A program made the position numbers and the translations under genes. The notes beneath the pieces are model-generated. The model was given only the letters and a program-made list of their open reading frames with translations. It did no database searches and had not been told where the DNA came from. Shown here in pieces: positions 43,636 through 53,346 of a stretch of 64,000 nucleotides of DNA (its first letter is position 1; every line of letters begins with the position of its first letter). Location: the NCBI RefSeq assembly GCF_905397285.1, contig NZ_CAJPUX010000002.1, positions 62,001-126,000 on the forward strand, given 5' to 3'. Origin of the DNA: Cupriavidus plantarum (lineage in GTDB: Bacteria > Pseudomonadota > Gammaproteobacteria > Burkholderiales > Burkholderiaceae).

Positions 43636-44635
43636 CGTCGCCTCCGCCGATCTGGATTTCGCCGGCTTCCGCCAGGCGTCTCACCACCTGCAGGATGGCC
43701 TTCTGCTCGGCCTCCACCTGCGACACACGAACCGGTCCGAGCGCGTCGAGGTCCTCGCGCAGCATTTCCCCGGCACGCGTGGACATGTTGCGGATGAACT
43801 TGTCGCGAAGCTCCTGCGGCGCGCCCTTGAGCGCGACGATGAGCGACTCGGTTGCCACTTCCTTGAGCACGCGCTGGATGCCGCGGTCGTCCACTTCCAG
43901 CAGGTTCTCGAACAGGAACATCTCGTCGATGATCTTCTGCGCGAGGTCCGCGTCGTGGGTACGCACGCCGTCTATGACCGCTTCCTCGTGGGCCGTGCTC
44001 ATCAGGTTGATGATCTCGGCCGCCGTGCGGACACCGCCCATGCGGCTGCGCTTCAGGCTCTGGCCCGCCAGCAGCTTGGTCAGCACGTCGGTCAGTTCCT
44101 GCAGCGCGCCCGGCTGTACGCCGCCGAACGTCGCGATACGCAGGATCACGTCGTTGCGCAGGCGATCGGTGAAGAAGCCCAGCACTTCGGACGACTTCTG
44201 GCGGTCCAGGTGGATAAGGATCGTCGCGATGATCTGCGGGTGTTCGTCCTTGATCAGCTCGGCCACCGACGTGGCGTCCATCCAGTTGAGCGAATCGATG
44301 CCGCCGCCCGGGTCGCGGGACTCGAGGATGTCCTCGATGACGGACAGCGCGCGTTCCTCGCCCAGTGCCTTGTTGAGGACGCTCTTGATGAACGAGCTCG
44401 AATCGACGTTCAGCGCCAGATATTGCTCGGTCTCGCCGCGGAACTCGGCGAGCACCTCGGCCATTTCCTCGCGGGTCACGGACGACAGGCTGGCCATGGC
44501 CGAGCCGAGGCCCTGAACTTCGCGGGGCGACAGATGCTTGAATACCTCGGCTGCGGAATCTTCGCCGATCGCCATCATCAGGATGGCGCTCTTCTGCAGA
44601 CCCTTGTCAGGGGAGGTGGTCTTAGCGTTCGTCAT
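43622..44635 (-). CDS. fliG: Flagellar motor switch protein FliG
   Basis: The 337-residue protein is standard length. It includes KSAILMMAIGEDSAAEVFKH (N domain, binds FliF), DEHPQIIATILIHLD (EHPQ motif of the middle domain, binds FliM) and a C-terminal torque domain with EVDDRGIQRVLKEV and IRNMSTRAGEMLREDLDALG. It forms the rotor ring that turns against the stator. It overlaps fliF by 14 bases and fliH by 14. Confidence 0.97.
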   Translation of the reverse strand: MTNAKTTSPDKGLQKSAILMMAIGEDSAAEVFKHLSPREVQGLGSAMASLSSVTREEMAEVLAEFRGETEQYLALNVDSSSFIKSVLNKALGEERALSVIEDILESRDPGGGIDSLNWMDATSVAELIKDEHPQIIATILIHLDRQKSSEVLGFFTDRLRNDVILRIATFGGVQPGALQELTDVLTKLLAGQSLKRSRMGGVRTAAEIINLMSTAHEEAVIDGVRTHDADLAQKIIDEMFLFENLLEVDDRGIQRVLKEVATESLIVALKGAPQELRDKFIRNMSTRAGEMLREDLDALGPVRVSQVEAEQKAILQVVRRLAEAGEIQIGGGDDAYV

Positions 44636-46304
44636 TGGCCATCCATTGCTTGATTACGCTGGCGACCAGACGCGGGTCGCGTTGCGCGGCGTCGCGCACC
44701 AGGGCGAGATCGCTTTCGTACTTGGCCGCCAGGCGCAGCAGCTCCGGATTCGTGGTTTCTTCCGGCGGCAGGAGCACGGCTTCCGCGGCGGTATCGGCCT
44801 CTGCGGGTGCCGGCAGCGGCGGGGCGGTGTGCTTGCGGACGATCGGACGCGCGACCTTGAACCACAGGAACAGCGCGAGGATCGCGAGCAGCAGGTAGCC
44901 GACGCCGGTCTTGGCGAGATCGATCATTTGCGGTTGCTTCCACAGCGGCACTTCAGGCTCGATCACGCGGTCGTCGGTGAACGGGCTGTTGACCACGTTC
45001 AGCGAGTCGCCACGCTCGTTCGAGTAACCCATCGCTTCCTTGGTCAGGTTCTCGATCTGCGTCAGCATCGTGGCCGGCAACGGCTCGGCGACCATCTTGC
45101 CCTTGGCATCGGCCTTCTGGCGGTAGTTCACGACCACGGCGACCGACAGGCGCTTGACGCCGCCCGGTGCCTGTTGCACATGGCGCACCGTGCGGTCGAG
45201 TTCGTAGTTGGTGGTGGCGTCGCGACGGTTGCTGCGCGGGCCGGTCTTCTCGGCCGTCGCGGTCTGCGTGGAGGCCTGATTGGCCGCCGGCGGAGGATTG
45301 GGCTGACCAGGCTGGCGGGGCGGCTGCGGGTTGGCGACCGGCGCCTGCGCGGCGGCGGGAGGCTGGTTCGACAGCGCGCCCGGCACACCGCCTACCGCTG
45401 CCGCGCCTTCCTGGCTCGACTCGCTGGTCTGCTGGCTGCGGATGGCCGCGCGCGTCGGGTCCTGATTCGGCTTGTAGCTTTCGTCGGTATGTTCGACGGT
45501 GGAGAAGTCCACGTCGGCGGTCACCTGCGCGTGAACGTTGTCCTTGCCGACGATCGGCGCGAGGATCGCTTCGACGCGTTTGACGTAGTTCTGTTCGATC
45601 TGCTGCACGAACTTGAGCTGCGTGGCGTCAAGCGAGCGATCGTTGTTGCCGGACAGCAGGTTGCCGTGCTGATCGACGATCGAGATCGACTTCGGCGTCA
45701 GCTCGGGCACGCTCGACGACACCAGATGGCTGATGGCGGCGACCTGGCCCTCGTCGATGGCGCGGCCCGGGTACAGCTGGAGCACGATCGAGGCCGTCGG
45801 CTTTTGACGTTCGCGCACGAACAGCGTCGGCTTCGGAATGGCGAGATGCACGCGCGCTGACTGCACGGCGGCGATCGATTCGATCGAGCGCGACAGCTCG
45901 CCTTCGAGGCCGCGCTGGTAATTGACCTGCTCGGCGAACTGGCTGATGCCGAACTTCTGGTTGTCCATCAGCTCCATGCCCGCGGTACCGCTTTTCGGCA
46001 GGCCCTGCGAAGCCAGCCGCAGGCGGGTCTCGTGCACCTTGTCCGCCGGCACCATGACCGCACCGCCGCCTTCGGCGAACTTGTACGGCACGTTCATCTG
46101 CTGGAGGGAGGCGATGACGGAGCCGCCGTCACGCTCGGACAGATTCGAGTACAGGACCTTGTAGTCGGGGGCGCGGGACCACATCACGCCGACAGCGATG
46201 GCGGCGGCCAGCGCCGCGCCGCCGAGCATCAGCGGCAGGCGCGGATTGGTCTTGATCTTGTCGAGCAGCGCGGAGCCGCCCGGCAGGGCTGCGGCGGCGT
46301 TCAT
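44622..46304 (-). CDS. fliF: Flagellar M-ring protein FliF
   Basis: The 560-residue protein has an N-terminal transmembrane helix (about 25-45), the ring-building motifs with YKVLYSNLSERDGGSVIASL, a periplasmic linker rich in Pro/Gln, a second helix (GVGYLLLAILALFLWFKVAR) and the C-terminal FliG-binding tail ending VIKQWMANDE. It builds the MS ring, the base of the motor. It is the first gene of the minus-strand operon through fliK and is divergent from fliE. Confidence 0.97.
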   Translation of the reverse strand: MNAAAALPGGSALLDKIKTNPRLPLMLGGAALAAAIAVGVMWSRAPDYKVLYSNLSERDGGSVIASLQQMNVPYKFAEGGGAVMVPADKVHETRLRLASQGLPKSGTAGMELMDNQKFGISQFAEQVNYQRGLEGELSRSIESIAAVQSARVHLAIPKPTLFVRERQKPTASIVLQLYPGRAIDEGQVAAISHLVSSSVPELTPKSISIVDQHGNLLSGNNDRSLDATQLKFVQQIEQNYVKRVEAILAPIVGKDNVHAQVTADVDFSTVEHTDESYKPNQDPTRAAIRSQQTSESSQEGAAAVGGVPGALSNQPPAAAQAPVANPQPPRQPGQPNPPPAANQASTQTATAEKTGPRSNRRDATTNYELDRTVRHVQQAPGGVKRLSVAVVVNYRQKADAKGKMVAEPLPATMLTQIENLTKEAMGYSNERGDSLNVVNSPFTDDRVIEPEVPLWKQPQMIDLAKTGVGYLLLAILALFLWFKVARPIVRKHTAPPLPAPAEADTAAEAVLLPPEETTNPELLRLAAKYESDLALVRDAAQRDPRLVASVIKQWMANDER

Positions 46305-46711
46305 GCACGCGTCTCCGGATTGGCCGGGGAAACCCTGCCCTTGCCACTCAGGCTGGTCTTGCCGTTAGTCATATCGGCACGGCTCTCATTACGCTGCTGA
46401 AAAAACACGCGCACTCCCCGCGAAGGTTATGGATAGTCGCCAAGGCGAGCGGTTGGCACACACACGACCGCAAGCCAGATTCGGCACGGTAGCGATCATC
46501 GGCCAAACGGTCGATCCACAATCGACTGAATAGGCGAGGTTTTTCGTGTGATTTCAACCTTTGGATGGAGACGGGCCGGGTCTACAGTGCGAAGGCCGAA
46601 ACAGGTGGGAAACCGTCCCTTTGTGATGCGTTGGACGCAATTGAGCGCTTCATTGCAATGCGCGGACGGTCTTGCCCCGATTTCCAACCTTTGCTGGACC
46701 GATCTCCCGAC
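46305..46711. promoter_or_regulatory. Divergent fliF/fliE promoter region
   Basis: These 407 bases hold no gene. The promoters of fliF and fliE must be here. I did not find a clear sigma-28 or sigma-54 site; FlhDC-type boxes are too degenerate to judge by eye. An in-frame extension of fliE to 46565 exists but lacks family similarity. Confidence 0.6.
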
Positions 46712-47035
46712 ATGACCACGATTTCTTCCATCGAAAGCATGCTGCAACAGCTGCGCGGCCTGGCCCAGACCGCGGCCGGCGGCGGCGCCGCTTCGGCGCA
46801 GGCGGCCACCACGAGCGGCTTTGCCGGCGAACTGCAACGCTCGCTCGCTCGCGTCAACGCGGCGCAGGACCATGCCGGCAAGCAGGCCGAAGCGTTCGAA
46901 CTGGGCAAGCCCGGCGTGGCGCTGAACGACGTGATGATCGACCTGCAGAAGGCGAACGTGTCGTTCCAGACGGCCGTGCAGGTGCGCAACCGCCTGGCCG
47001 CCGCGTATCAGGAAATGATGAACATGCCGGTGTGA
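46712..47035 (+). CDS. fliE: Flagellar hook-basal body protein FliE
   Basis: The 107-residue protein matches FliE: TTISSIESMLQQLRGLAQ, then FELGKPGVALNDVMIDLQKA and VSFQTAVQVRNRLAAAYQEM ending MNMPV. FliE joins the MS ring to the rod. ATG 46712 fits the family length, but there is no clear Shine-Dalgarno sequence before it. A perfect terminator follows 25 bases after the stop, so fliE is monocistronic. Confidence 0.95.
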   Translation: MTTISSIESMLQQLRGLAQTAAGGGAASAQAATTSGFAGELQRSLARVNAAQDHAGKQAEAFELGKPGVALNDVMIDLQKANVSFQTAVQVRNRLAAAYQEMMNMPV

Positions 47036-47059
47036 TCCGGTGTGAAGGGAAGCAGCTGT

Positions 47060-47088
47060 AAGAAAGCCCGCGATGCGGGCTTTCTTCG
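47060..47088. terminator. Bidirectional terminator between fliE and the glycosylation island
   Basis: AGAAAGCCCGC (47061-47071) and GCGGGCTTTCT (47075-47085) form a perfect 11-bp stem with a 3-base loop. It can serve fliE on the plus strand and the converging acyltransferase gene on the minus strand. Confidence 0.92.
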
Positions 47089-47103
47089 TTCCGGTAACGA
47101 AAC

Positions 47104-47757
47104 TTAAACGCGGAAATACTCCTCGGCGGCCCGTTCGCGCGCGGGCTTGCACACGAGGTCGCCCGCCTGGCCGGCGTAGACCAGGCAATGGCCGGGCGTC
47201 TCGCGATTCAGCACGCTCACCCCCTGCGCGATCACCGATCCGTCGCGGACATGGCTGCGGCCGATGATGGCCGTGTTGGGATACATCACCACGCCGTCGC
47301 CGATGACGGGCGCCACGCCGTGATTCTTGCCCACCGTCGAGTTCTGATACAGCACAAGGTAGTTGCCATAGGTGGCCCTGGCGAGCACGATGCCAACCGA
47401 ATGGCCGATGAAGAACACCTCTGGCATCTCGATCTCGTAGAACAGATCGATCGCGTTCAGCGCCTTGTTGAGCAGGAACAGCCTGGTGCACGTCTCCCCG
47501 TCGCGCTCGTTGCGCCAGATCGTATTCGCCAGGTAATACAGGTACTGGCAGTATTGCGACGAGTGCAGATAGTTGAACTGGCCGGGCCGCCACATGCGGA
47601 CGGCATCGATGCAGCGCCCGGTGCGCGCCAGCGCCTCGTCGAGGTGCCGCGTCACCACGGGCAGCAAGGCGTCATGACGGCCGTCCGGCACGAGGTTGGC
47701 CACCTGCGCGCAGGTGTAGGCGGCCAGCGATTCCCGGGTCTGTCCGATCAGTTCCAT
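47104..47757 (-). CDS. Left-handed beta-helix acyltransferase (serine-acetyltransferase-like)
   Basis: The 217-residue protein has an N-terminal helical domain and a C-terminal hexapeptide-repeat domain with FFIGHSVGIVLARATYGNYL, VLYQNSTVGKNHG and GVVMYPNTAIIGRSHVRDGS. It belongs to the CysE/LpxA-type trimers that transfer acetyl groups. In this sugar island it probably acetylates an amino or hydroxyl sugar instead of serine. It overlaps the upstream epimerase gene by 10 bases and is the last gene of the operon. Confidence 0.82.
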   Translation of the reverse strand: MELIGQTRESLAAYTCAQVANLVPDGRHDALLPVVTRHLDEALARTGRCIDAVRMWRPGQFNYLHSSQYCQYLYYLANTIWRNERDGETCTRLFLLNKALNAIDLFYEIEMPEVFFIGHSVGIVLARATYGNYLVLYQNSTVGKNHGVAPVIGDGVVMYPNTAIIGRSHVRDGSVIAQGVSVLNRETPGHCLVYAGQAGDLVCKPARERAAEEYFRV

Positions 47758-48557
47758 GGGCGTACTCCCGCCAGATAGCCGTTGACGACCGTGCGCACAT
47801 CACGGGGCGAGACACCCAGCGCACGCAGGGCGGCGGTGCTGCATTCCGCGGCGCGTTGCGTGGGGGACTTGCGCGCGAGCGTGATGTGCCAGCCCGCCGC
47901 GTTGAAGAGTTCGGCCAGTTCGCCGTTCGAGACGTTCTCACCGCTGGCCACATTGAAGATGCCGCCGGCACCGCGCGTGGAGATGCCGATCAACGCGTCC
48001 ACGACGTCATCGAGGTGGATGTAATCGCGCACGAAGCCCGCGTCGCTGTCGAGCTGGAACGCCTGCTCCGTGGCGGCGCGCACGAGCCATTCGGACAGGA
48101 AGCCGGGGGAGTCCGGCGTCCAGTCGAACACGCAGGACAATCGCGCCACCGCGGTACGTCCGGCGGCCACCGTCAGGCACAGGTTTTCCCCGAGCCCCTT
48201 CGAGAAGTCGTATAGCGCGCGCGGGTTCGCCGGTTGCAGCGTCAGCGCCGCGGCTTCGTCGCCCTGTGGCAGCTGCGATGTATCGTAGAGCCGTGTCGAC
48301 GACAGGTAGACCAGATGGTCGTACCGATTGGCGCGCAGGACGTCGGACAGCAGCGTGACGTGCGCGGCCACCGTATCGTACGGGCGCGCCGCGTAGTCGG
48401 CGGTCAGCCCCGCGCAATAGTAGACGTGGCCGAGGTCGCGGCTGAACAGCGCGCTGTCGCCGCGCTCGGGCACCCAGACTTCATGGCCGGCACGCCGCAG
48501 CGTGTCGGCCAGACGGCGGCCGACGAAACCGGCGCCGCCGATAACGGTACAGCGCAT
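47748..48557 (-). CDS. NAD(P)-dependent sugar epimerase/dehydratase or ketoreductase
   Basis: The 269-residue short-chain dehydrogenase (extended type) has the nucleotide motif GGAGFVGR near the N-terminus, VYLSSTRLYD, and the catalytic YDFSK (YxxxK). Later comes FVRDYIHLDDVVDALIG. Such enzymes commonly reduce 4-keto sugars or epimerise them. In this pathway it could reduce the 4-keto group after C-methylation. It overlaps the acyltransferase gene and is 8 bases from the FkbM gene. Confidence 0.82.
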   Translation of the reverse strand: MRCTVIGGAGFVGRRLADTLRRAGHEVWVPERGDSALFSRDLGHVYYCAGLTADYAARPYDTVAAHVTLLSDVLRANRYDHLVYLSSTRLYDTSQLPQGDEAAALTLQPANPRALYDFSKGLGENLCLTVAAGRTAVARLSCVFDWTPDSPGFLSEWLVRAATEQAFQLDSDAGFVRDYIHLDDVVDALIGISTRGAGGIFNVASGENVSNGELAELFNAAGWHITLARKSPTQRAAECSTAALRALGVSPRDVRTVVNGYLAGVRPWN

Positions 48558-48565
48558 CGCGTTCC

Positions 48566-49633
48566 TTAGTTGACCGGGTGGTGCAGCGCCGGATCGCGGT
48601 GCCAGAGCAGCTTGGGGCTCACGCCCGGCACGACCGCGAAGCCCTGGCCTTGCAGCAGTTCCGGCTGCTTGACGGCGACCATGTTGAAGCCATGCGCGGG
48701 GCCTTCGAGGTAGACGTTGTCCACCGGTACCAGTTCCACGGGGCGGCCCTGCATGTCGACGTTCGAATTGAAGTCGCGCACGGCGTAGACGTGATAGCCA
48801 TAGCCCTGCAGCAGCTTGATGATCTCGGCGTTTTGCAGACCACGGCTCCAGTCAACGTAATGACGGTGCACTTCGAACACGAGGTTCGGCGCTTCGCCGG
48901 CGGGGCGTGCCAGCTGGCGGGCGGCGCCCTTGAACACGTTCAGTTCCGCGCCTTCGATGTCGAGCATGATGAGGCTCAGCTTGTCGACGTTCTGCTGCGC
49001 GCAGTAGTCGTCGATGGTCACGGTCTTGAAGCTGTCATCGCCGCCCTGATCGGTATGCTCGGCATGCGCGAACGAGTCGTGGCCGACCAAACGCAGTTGC
49101 GTGGTGCTGTCGGACCACAGGCCCAGGCGCCAGCTGCGGATGTTCTCGACCTTGTTTAGCTCGGCGTTCTTGCGCAGCATGCCGAGCTGGTCGGCGTTGG
49201 GCTCGAACGCGTGGCAGGTGCCGCCGGCGCGCGCCAGCTGGCGCGCCATCAGAATCACCTGATCGCCGAAGTAGGCGCCGCCGACCACCGCGTGGCCGCC
49301 GCGCTCGCACAGCTTGACCAGCAGCTTGGTGGTTTGCGGTTCCCACACGTGATCGGGGGCCGCGGGCGAGCTCATCAGGAAATCGCGCGCGATCTTGGTG
49401 CGATAGAGAAACTCGAACACGGTCCCGTCGGCCAGCGTCTTGCGCAGGCGCGACTCCTCGTTGTACATCGCATCCACGATCGGGCCCGTGATGTCGTCGC
49501 GCACGCTGCCTTCGTAGCCGGACAGGTCCTGCTCGATGTTCTTGCACAGCGCAATGAGCTTGTCGCGGGCGGCGGCGCTGCCGCCCACCGTGCGCAATGC
49601 GTCGGAAAGCTTCTGCAAATGTTCAGTCGTCAT
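48566..49633 (-). CDS. FkbM family methyltransferase
   Basis: The 355-residue protein has an SAM-binding segment (VGGAYFGDQVILMARQLA, then HAFEPNADQLGMLRKNAELN) and the FkbM hallmark LIMLDIEGAELNVFKGAARQ. FkbM enzymes methylate sugar or polyketide hydroxyls. A fairly long N-terminal domain (1-90) is additional. It belongs to the minus-strand sugar operon, 47 bases after rfbC, and may O-methylate the finished sugar. Confidence 0.85.
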   Translation of the reverse strand: MTTEHLQKLSDALRTVGGSAAARDKLIALCKNIEQDLSGYEGSVRDDITGPIVDAMYNEESRLRKTLADGTVFEFLYRTKIARDFLMSSPAAPDHVWEPQTTKLLVKLCERGGHAVVGGAYFGDQVILMARQLARAGGTCHAFEPNADQLGMLRKNAELNKVENIRSWRLGLWSDSTTQLRLVGHDSFAHAEHTDQGGDDSFKTVTIDDYCAQQNVDKLSLIMLDIEGAELNVFKGAARQLARPAGEAPNLVFEVHRHYVDWSRGLQNAEIIKLLQGYGYHVYAVRDFNSNVDMQGRPVELVPVDNVYLEGPAHGFNMVAVKQPELLQGQGFAVVPGVSPKLLWHRDPALHHPVN

Positions 49634-49680
49634 GGGTGGCTCCGCTTCGGGTAGTCAGTGTGTTCAGGTTGTATCGGAAA

Positions 49681-50241
49681 TCAGCCAGCCCGCGCGGCCA
49701 GTTCGGTCAACGCGGCCAGCGTAGGCAAGGCAAGATCTTTTGCGGAAATCAAACGCTCCGCGCAGTCGGGCCAGACAATGCCGATGTCGGCGTCGTCCCA
49801 GCGCACGCCGGCACTGCTGCCAGGCACGAATGGCACCGTCATTTGGTAAAACACTTCGGAAAGCGGCGTCAGCGTCTGGAAGCCGTGCGCCACGCCCTTG
49901 GGGATATAAACGGCGCGCTGCGTATCGGCATCGAGCACGATGGACTGCCATTGCCGGTACGTCGGCGAGCCGGCGCGCAGGTCGAGGATGACGTCATGCA
50001 CCGCCCCAGTCGTCACGCGCACAAGCTTGTCCTCGGCGTGCTGGCCTTGCTGGAAGTGCATGCCGCGCAGGATGCCCGCGCGCGTATTGCGCGACACGCT
50101 CTGCTGGACGAAGCGCGCGTCGATGCCGTGCGCGGCGAACGTCTCCACGCAGACGGTGCGGGCAAAGAAGCCACGTTCATCGGCGAGCGGTTCGGGATCG
50201 ATGATCCAGGCGCCCGCGATGCGAGCCGGCGTGAAGATCAC
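49681..50241 (-). CDS. dTDP-4-dehydrorhamnose 3,5-epimerase family (RfbC-like)
   Basis: The 186-residue cupin contains DPEPLADERGFFARTVCVET, QQSVSRNTRAGILRGMHFQQ (active-site His) and RAVYIPKGVAHGFQTLTPLS. It epimerises 4-keto-6-deoxy sugars at C3/C5. The GTG start at 50241 overlaps the upstream methyltransferase stop (GTGA). The nucleotide here is likely CDP, because the only dehydratase nearby is the CDP-glucose type. The pairing with a C-methyltransferase suggests a branched sugar. Confidence 0.9.
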   Translation of the reverse strand: MIFTPARIAGAWIIDPEPLADERGFFARTVCVETFAAHGIDARFVQQSVSRNTRAGILRGMHFQQGQHAEDKLVRVTTGAVHDVILDLRAGSPTYRQWQSIVLDADTQRAVYIPKGVAHGFQTLTPLSEVFYQMTVPFVPGSSAGVRWDDADIGIVWPDCAERLISAKDLALPTLAALTELAARAG

Positions 50242-51500
50242 GGCAGCACCACCGTCTCGGGAATGGCCACCACGAAGCGCCCGCCCCAGGTGCGGATGCC
50301 GGACATCTGCGTCATGACTTCGTCCTTGATGTTCCACGGCAGGATGACGAGGTAATCCGGCTTGCGCGCGTCGATGACATCCGGCGACAGCACCGGAATG
50401 CGCGAACCCGGCAGCAGCTTGTTCTGCTTGGCGGGGTTGCGATCCACGACGTACTCGATCAGATCCGAATCGATGCCGCAGTAGTTCAGCAGCGTGTTGC
50501 CCTTGGCGGCGGCACCGTAGGCCGCGACGCGCTTGCCGTGACGGCGCGCGTCGATCAGGAAGGCCAGCAGGTCGATGCGGGCGCGGCGAACCCCATCCGC
50601 GAATGCCGCGTAGCGTTCCACCGAGGTCAGACCACCCCGCTGCTCCTCGTCGAGGCAAGCCTGCACCGCCGCTGTGGTGGCGTGCTTCGCGCCCTGATGG
50701 CAGGCAAACATGCGCAGGCTGCCGCCATGCGTGGGCAGGTGTTCGATGTCGAAGACGCGCAGGCCGGCGCGCGCGAGGATGGGCACCAGCGCCGTCAGCG
50801 ACAGGTAGGAGTAGTGCTCGTGATAAAGCGTATCGAACTGGTTCTGCTCGAGCAGCCGCAGCAGATGGGGAAACTCGAGCGTGACCACGCCTTCCGGCTT
50901 CAGGACGACGGGCATGCCCGCAACGAAGTCGTTGATATCGGGCACGTGCGCGAGCACGTTGTTGCCGAGCAGCAGGTCCACCTGCCATCCTTCCACGCAC
51001 AGCGCGCGCGCGGTACGCTCGCCGAAGAACAGCTCGCGGCTGTCGATGCCCTTGGCGCGCGCGGCCTTGCCGGTGTTGGTCGAGGGCTCGATACCGAGGC
51101 ACGGCACGCCGGCCTGCTGGAAATACTGCAGCAGGTAGCCGTCGTTGCTGGCCACCTCCATCACACGGCTGCTGCGGCTCAGACCGAAGCGCGCGGTCAT
51201 CGCCTCGACGTAGCGGCGTGCGTGTTCCAGCCAGGACGTCGAGAACGACGAGAAGTAGACGTAGTCGTCGTGGAAATGCGTCTCGGCCGGCGTGGCATCG
51301 CGCAACTGCACGAGCCAGCAGCTGTCGCAAACCATCGCGTGCAGCGGGTAGAACATCTCGCCCTGCGCGATGTGCTCGGGCTTGATGAAGGCGTTGGAGA
51401 CCGGCGAGAGGCCCAGGTCCACCATGGAGTGCACGAGCGGCGAGCCGCAGGCGCGGCACTTTGCGCCATGGGCGTGATTAGCGAGGTGTTGAGCGTTCAT
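50238..51500 (-). CDS. SAM-dependent sugar C-methyltransferase (NovU/TylCIII-like)
   Basis: The 420-residue protein has the three-part layout of sugar C-methyltransferases. An N-terminal zinc ribbon has CRACGSPL and CDSCWLVQL, the central SAM domain has VMEVASNDGYLLQYFQQAGV and LLGNNVLAHVPD, and the C-terminal domain has VAAYGAAAKGNTLLNYCGID. Relatives methylate C3 or C5 of NDP-4-keto-6-deoxy sugars. It overlaps rfbG by four bases (ATGA). Confidence 0.9.
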   Translation of the reverse strand: MNAQHLANHAHGAKCRACGSPLVHSMVDLGLSPVSNAFIKPEHIAQGEMFYPLHAMVCDSCWLVQLRDATPAETHFHDDYVYFSSFSTSWLEHARRYVEAMTARFGLSRSSRVMEVASNDGYLLQYFQQAGVPCLGIEPSTNTGKAARAKGIDSRELFFGERTARALCVEGWQVDLLLGNNVLAHVPDINDFVAGMPVVLKPEGVVTLEFPHLLRLLEQNQFDTLYHEHYSYLSLTALVPILARAGLRVFDIEHLPTHGGSLRMFACHQGAKHATTAAVQACLDEEQRGGLTSVERYAAFADGVRRARIDLLAFLIDARRHGKRVAAYGAAAKGNTLLNYCGIDSDLIEYVVDRNPAKQNKLLPGSRIPVLSPDVIDARKPDYLVILPWNIKDEVMTQMSGIRTWGGRFVVAIPETVVLP

Positions 51501-52588
51501 GCGCAGAATTGCTCGATCTGTTGTTCAGTGATGGCGCGAGCCGATGCGGGATCCAGTTGCACCGCGCGATACCAACGCGCCGTGGCGGCCAGTGCCTGTT
51601 CCAGCGACCAGCGCGGGGTCCACCCCAGTACGGTGCGGGCTCGCGCGGCGTCGAGGTACAGGTTGTGGGCCTCGTGCGGCGCGGCGCCGGGTGGCGGGCA
51701 GTGCCGCCATTCAAGCTCGGGCCACTGCGATTGCAGCCCGCGCAGCACGGTGGCCACCGGCACGTTGTCGCGCGGTTCCGGACCGAAGTTGAAGGCGTCG
51801 GCCAGCGCGGCGTCACCGGCCAGCAGGCGGCTACCCAGCCGCAGGTAGCCGTGCAGCGCTTCGAGGACGTGTTGCCACGGGCGCGTGGCCTGCGGACTGC
51901 GAATTTCGAGTGCGCGACCGGCCGCAGCCGCGCGGGCGGCGTCGGGGATCAGGCGGTCTTCGGACCAGTCGCCGCCGCCGATGACGTTCCCGGCGCGCGC
52001 GGTGGCCAGTAGCACGCCGCGCTCCGCCAGGAACGACTTGCGATAGCTGGCCGCGACGAGTTCGGTACCGGCCTTGCTGGCGCTGTACGGGTCATGGCCG
52101 CCGAGCGGATCCGTCTCCCGGTAGCCCCACAGCCATTCCTTGTTGTCGTAGCACTTGTCGGTGGTCACCACGATCACGGCGCGCACGGATGGGCAGGCGC
52201 GCACGGCATCCAGCACGTTGACGGTGCCCATGACGTTGGTCGACCACGTCTCGGCGGGGTCGCGATAGCTCGCGCGCACCAGCGGCTGCGCGGCAAGGTG
52301 CAGCACGATTTCCGGCTGGGCGTCCTGCATGGCGCGCACCAGCGCGCCGGCATCGCGCACGTCGGCGATCGTATGCCGGACCAGCGCCGAGCGTACGCCA
52401 GCGACATCGAACAGGCTGGGCTGGGTGTTGGGCGCGAGCGCGTAGCCGCTCACCTGGGCATCGAAACGCGCAAGCAGCAGGGCAAGCCATGCGCCCTTGA
52501 AGCCCGTGTGCCCGGTGACGAAGACGCGCCGTCCGCGATAAGCGGCGGCCAGGTCCGGCGACAGCGGCGTGGTCACCAGATTTTCCAT
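51497..52588 (-). CDS. rfbG: CDP-glucose 4,6-dehydratase
   Basis: The 363-residue SDR enzyme makes CDP-4-keto-6-deoxyglucose. It shows [20 protein letters not shown] (nucleotide motif), [20 protein letters not shown], the catalytic YSASKAGTE and [20 protein letters not shown], all typical of RfbG. It overlaps the cytidylyltransferase gene by 16 bases. No rfbH (3-dehydrase) is present, so the pathway does not go on to 3,6-dideoxy sugars in this cluster. Confidence 0.95.
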   Translation of the reverse strand: MENLVTTPLSPDLAAAYRGRRVFVTGHTGFKGAWLALLLARFDAQVSGYALAPNTQPSLFDVAGVRSALVRHTIADVRDAGALVRAMQDAQPEIVLHLAAQPLVRASYRDPAETWSTNVMGTVNVLDAVRACPSVRAVIVVTTDKCYDNKEWLWGYRETDPLGGHDPYSASKAGTELVAASYRKSFLAERGVLLATARAGNVIGGGDWSEDRLIPDAARAAAAGRALEIRSPQATRPWQHVLEALHGYLRLGSRLLAGDAALADAFNFGPEPRDNVPVATVLRGLQSQWPELEWRHCPPPGAAPHEAHNLYLDAARARTVLGWTPRWSLEQALAATARWYRAVQLDPASARAITEQQIEQFCA

Positions 52589-53346
52589 GGCGCCTTACCC
52601 GACTGCCAGAGATCTTCCAGCAGGTTCTTCTCGCGCAGCGTGTCCATCGGCTGCCAGAAACCGGTATGTTCGAACGCGGCCATCTCGCCGCTGCTGGCGA
52701 GCCGGCGCATCGGTGCTTCTTCCCACGACGTGCCGTCGCTTTCGATCAGGTCGATCACGTCGGGCTGCAGCACGAAGAAGCCGCCATTGATCCAGGCGCC
52801 ATCGCCGCGCGGCTTCTCGGTGAAGCCGCTGACGAGGTCTTCGCCCGTGCGCTCAAGCGCGCCATATCGGCCCGGCGGCTGCACGGCGGCCACGGTGGCC
52901 TTGCGGCCATGCGAGCGGTGATAGGCGATCTCCCGGCTGATATCGATGTCGGACACGCCGTCACCGTACGTAAAGCAGAACGGTTCGTTCGGCTCCAGAT
53001 ACTCGCGCACGCGACGCAGGCGGCCGCCCGTCATCGAGTCTTCGCCGGTGTCGACCAGCGTCACGCTCCATGGCTCGGCCTTGCGATGATGCACGGCCAT
53101 GCGGTTTTCGCGCATGTCGAACGTCACGTCGGACATGTGCAGGAAGTAGTTGGCGAAGTATTCCTTGATGACGTAGCCCTTGTAGCCCAGGCAAATCACG
53201 AACTCGTTCACGCCGTGCGCCGAGTACATCTTCATGATGTGCCACAGGATCGGCTTGCCGCCGATTTCGATCATCGGCTTGGGACGCAGGTGCGATTCTT
53301 CGGAGATGCGGGTGCCCAGACCACCGGCGAGGATGACGGCTTTCAT
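52573..53346 (-). CDS. rfbF: Glucose-1-phosphate cytidylyltransferase
   Basis: The 257-residue nucleotidyltransferase activates glucose-1-phosphate with CTP. It has the signature [40 protein letters not shown] and [14 protein letters not shown]. The ATG at 53346 overlaps the stop of the OGT-like gene (ATGA); the longer reading upstream is a shadow. It supplies substrate to RfbG. Confidence 0.96.
   Translation of the reverse strand: MKAVILAGGLGTRISEESHLRPKPMIEIGGKPILWHIMKMYSAHGVNEFVICLGYKGYVIKEYFANYFLHMSDVTFDMRENRMAVHHRKAEPWSVTLVDTGEDSMTGGRLRRVREYLEPNEPFCFTYGDGVSDIDISREIAYHRSHGRKATVAAVQPPGRYGALERTGEDLVSGFTEKPRGDGAWINGGFFVLQPDVIDLIESDGTSWEEAPMRRLASSGEMAAFEHTGFWQPMDTLREKNLLEDLWQSGKAPWKIW

Noticed and set aside
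46430..46480. Sigma-54 promoter between fliE and fliF (TTGGCACACACACG)
   Set aside because: The -24-like GG is present but no GC-containing -12 element follows at the fixed spacing.
46565..46711. Longer FliE start
   Set aside because: It adds 49 residues unlike any FliE; the family length fits ATG 46712.
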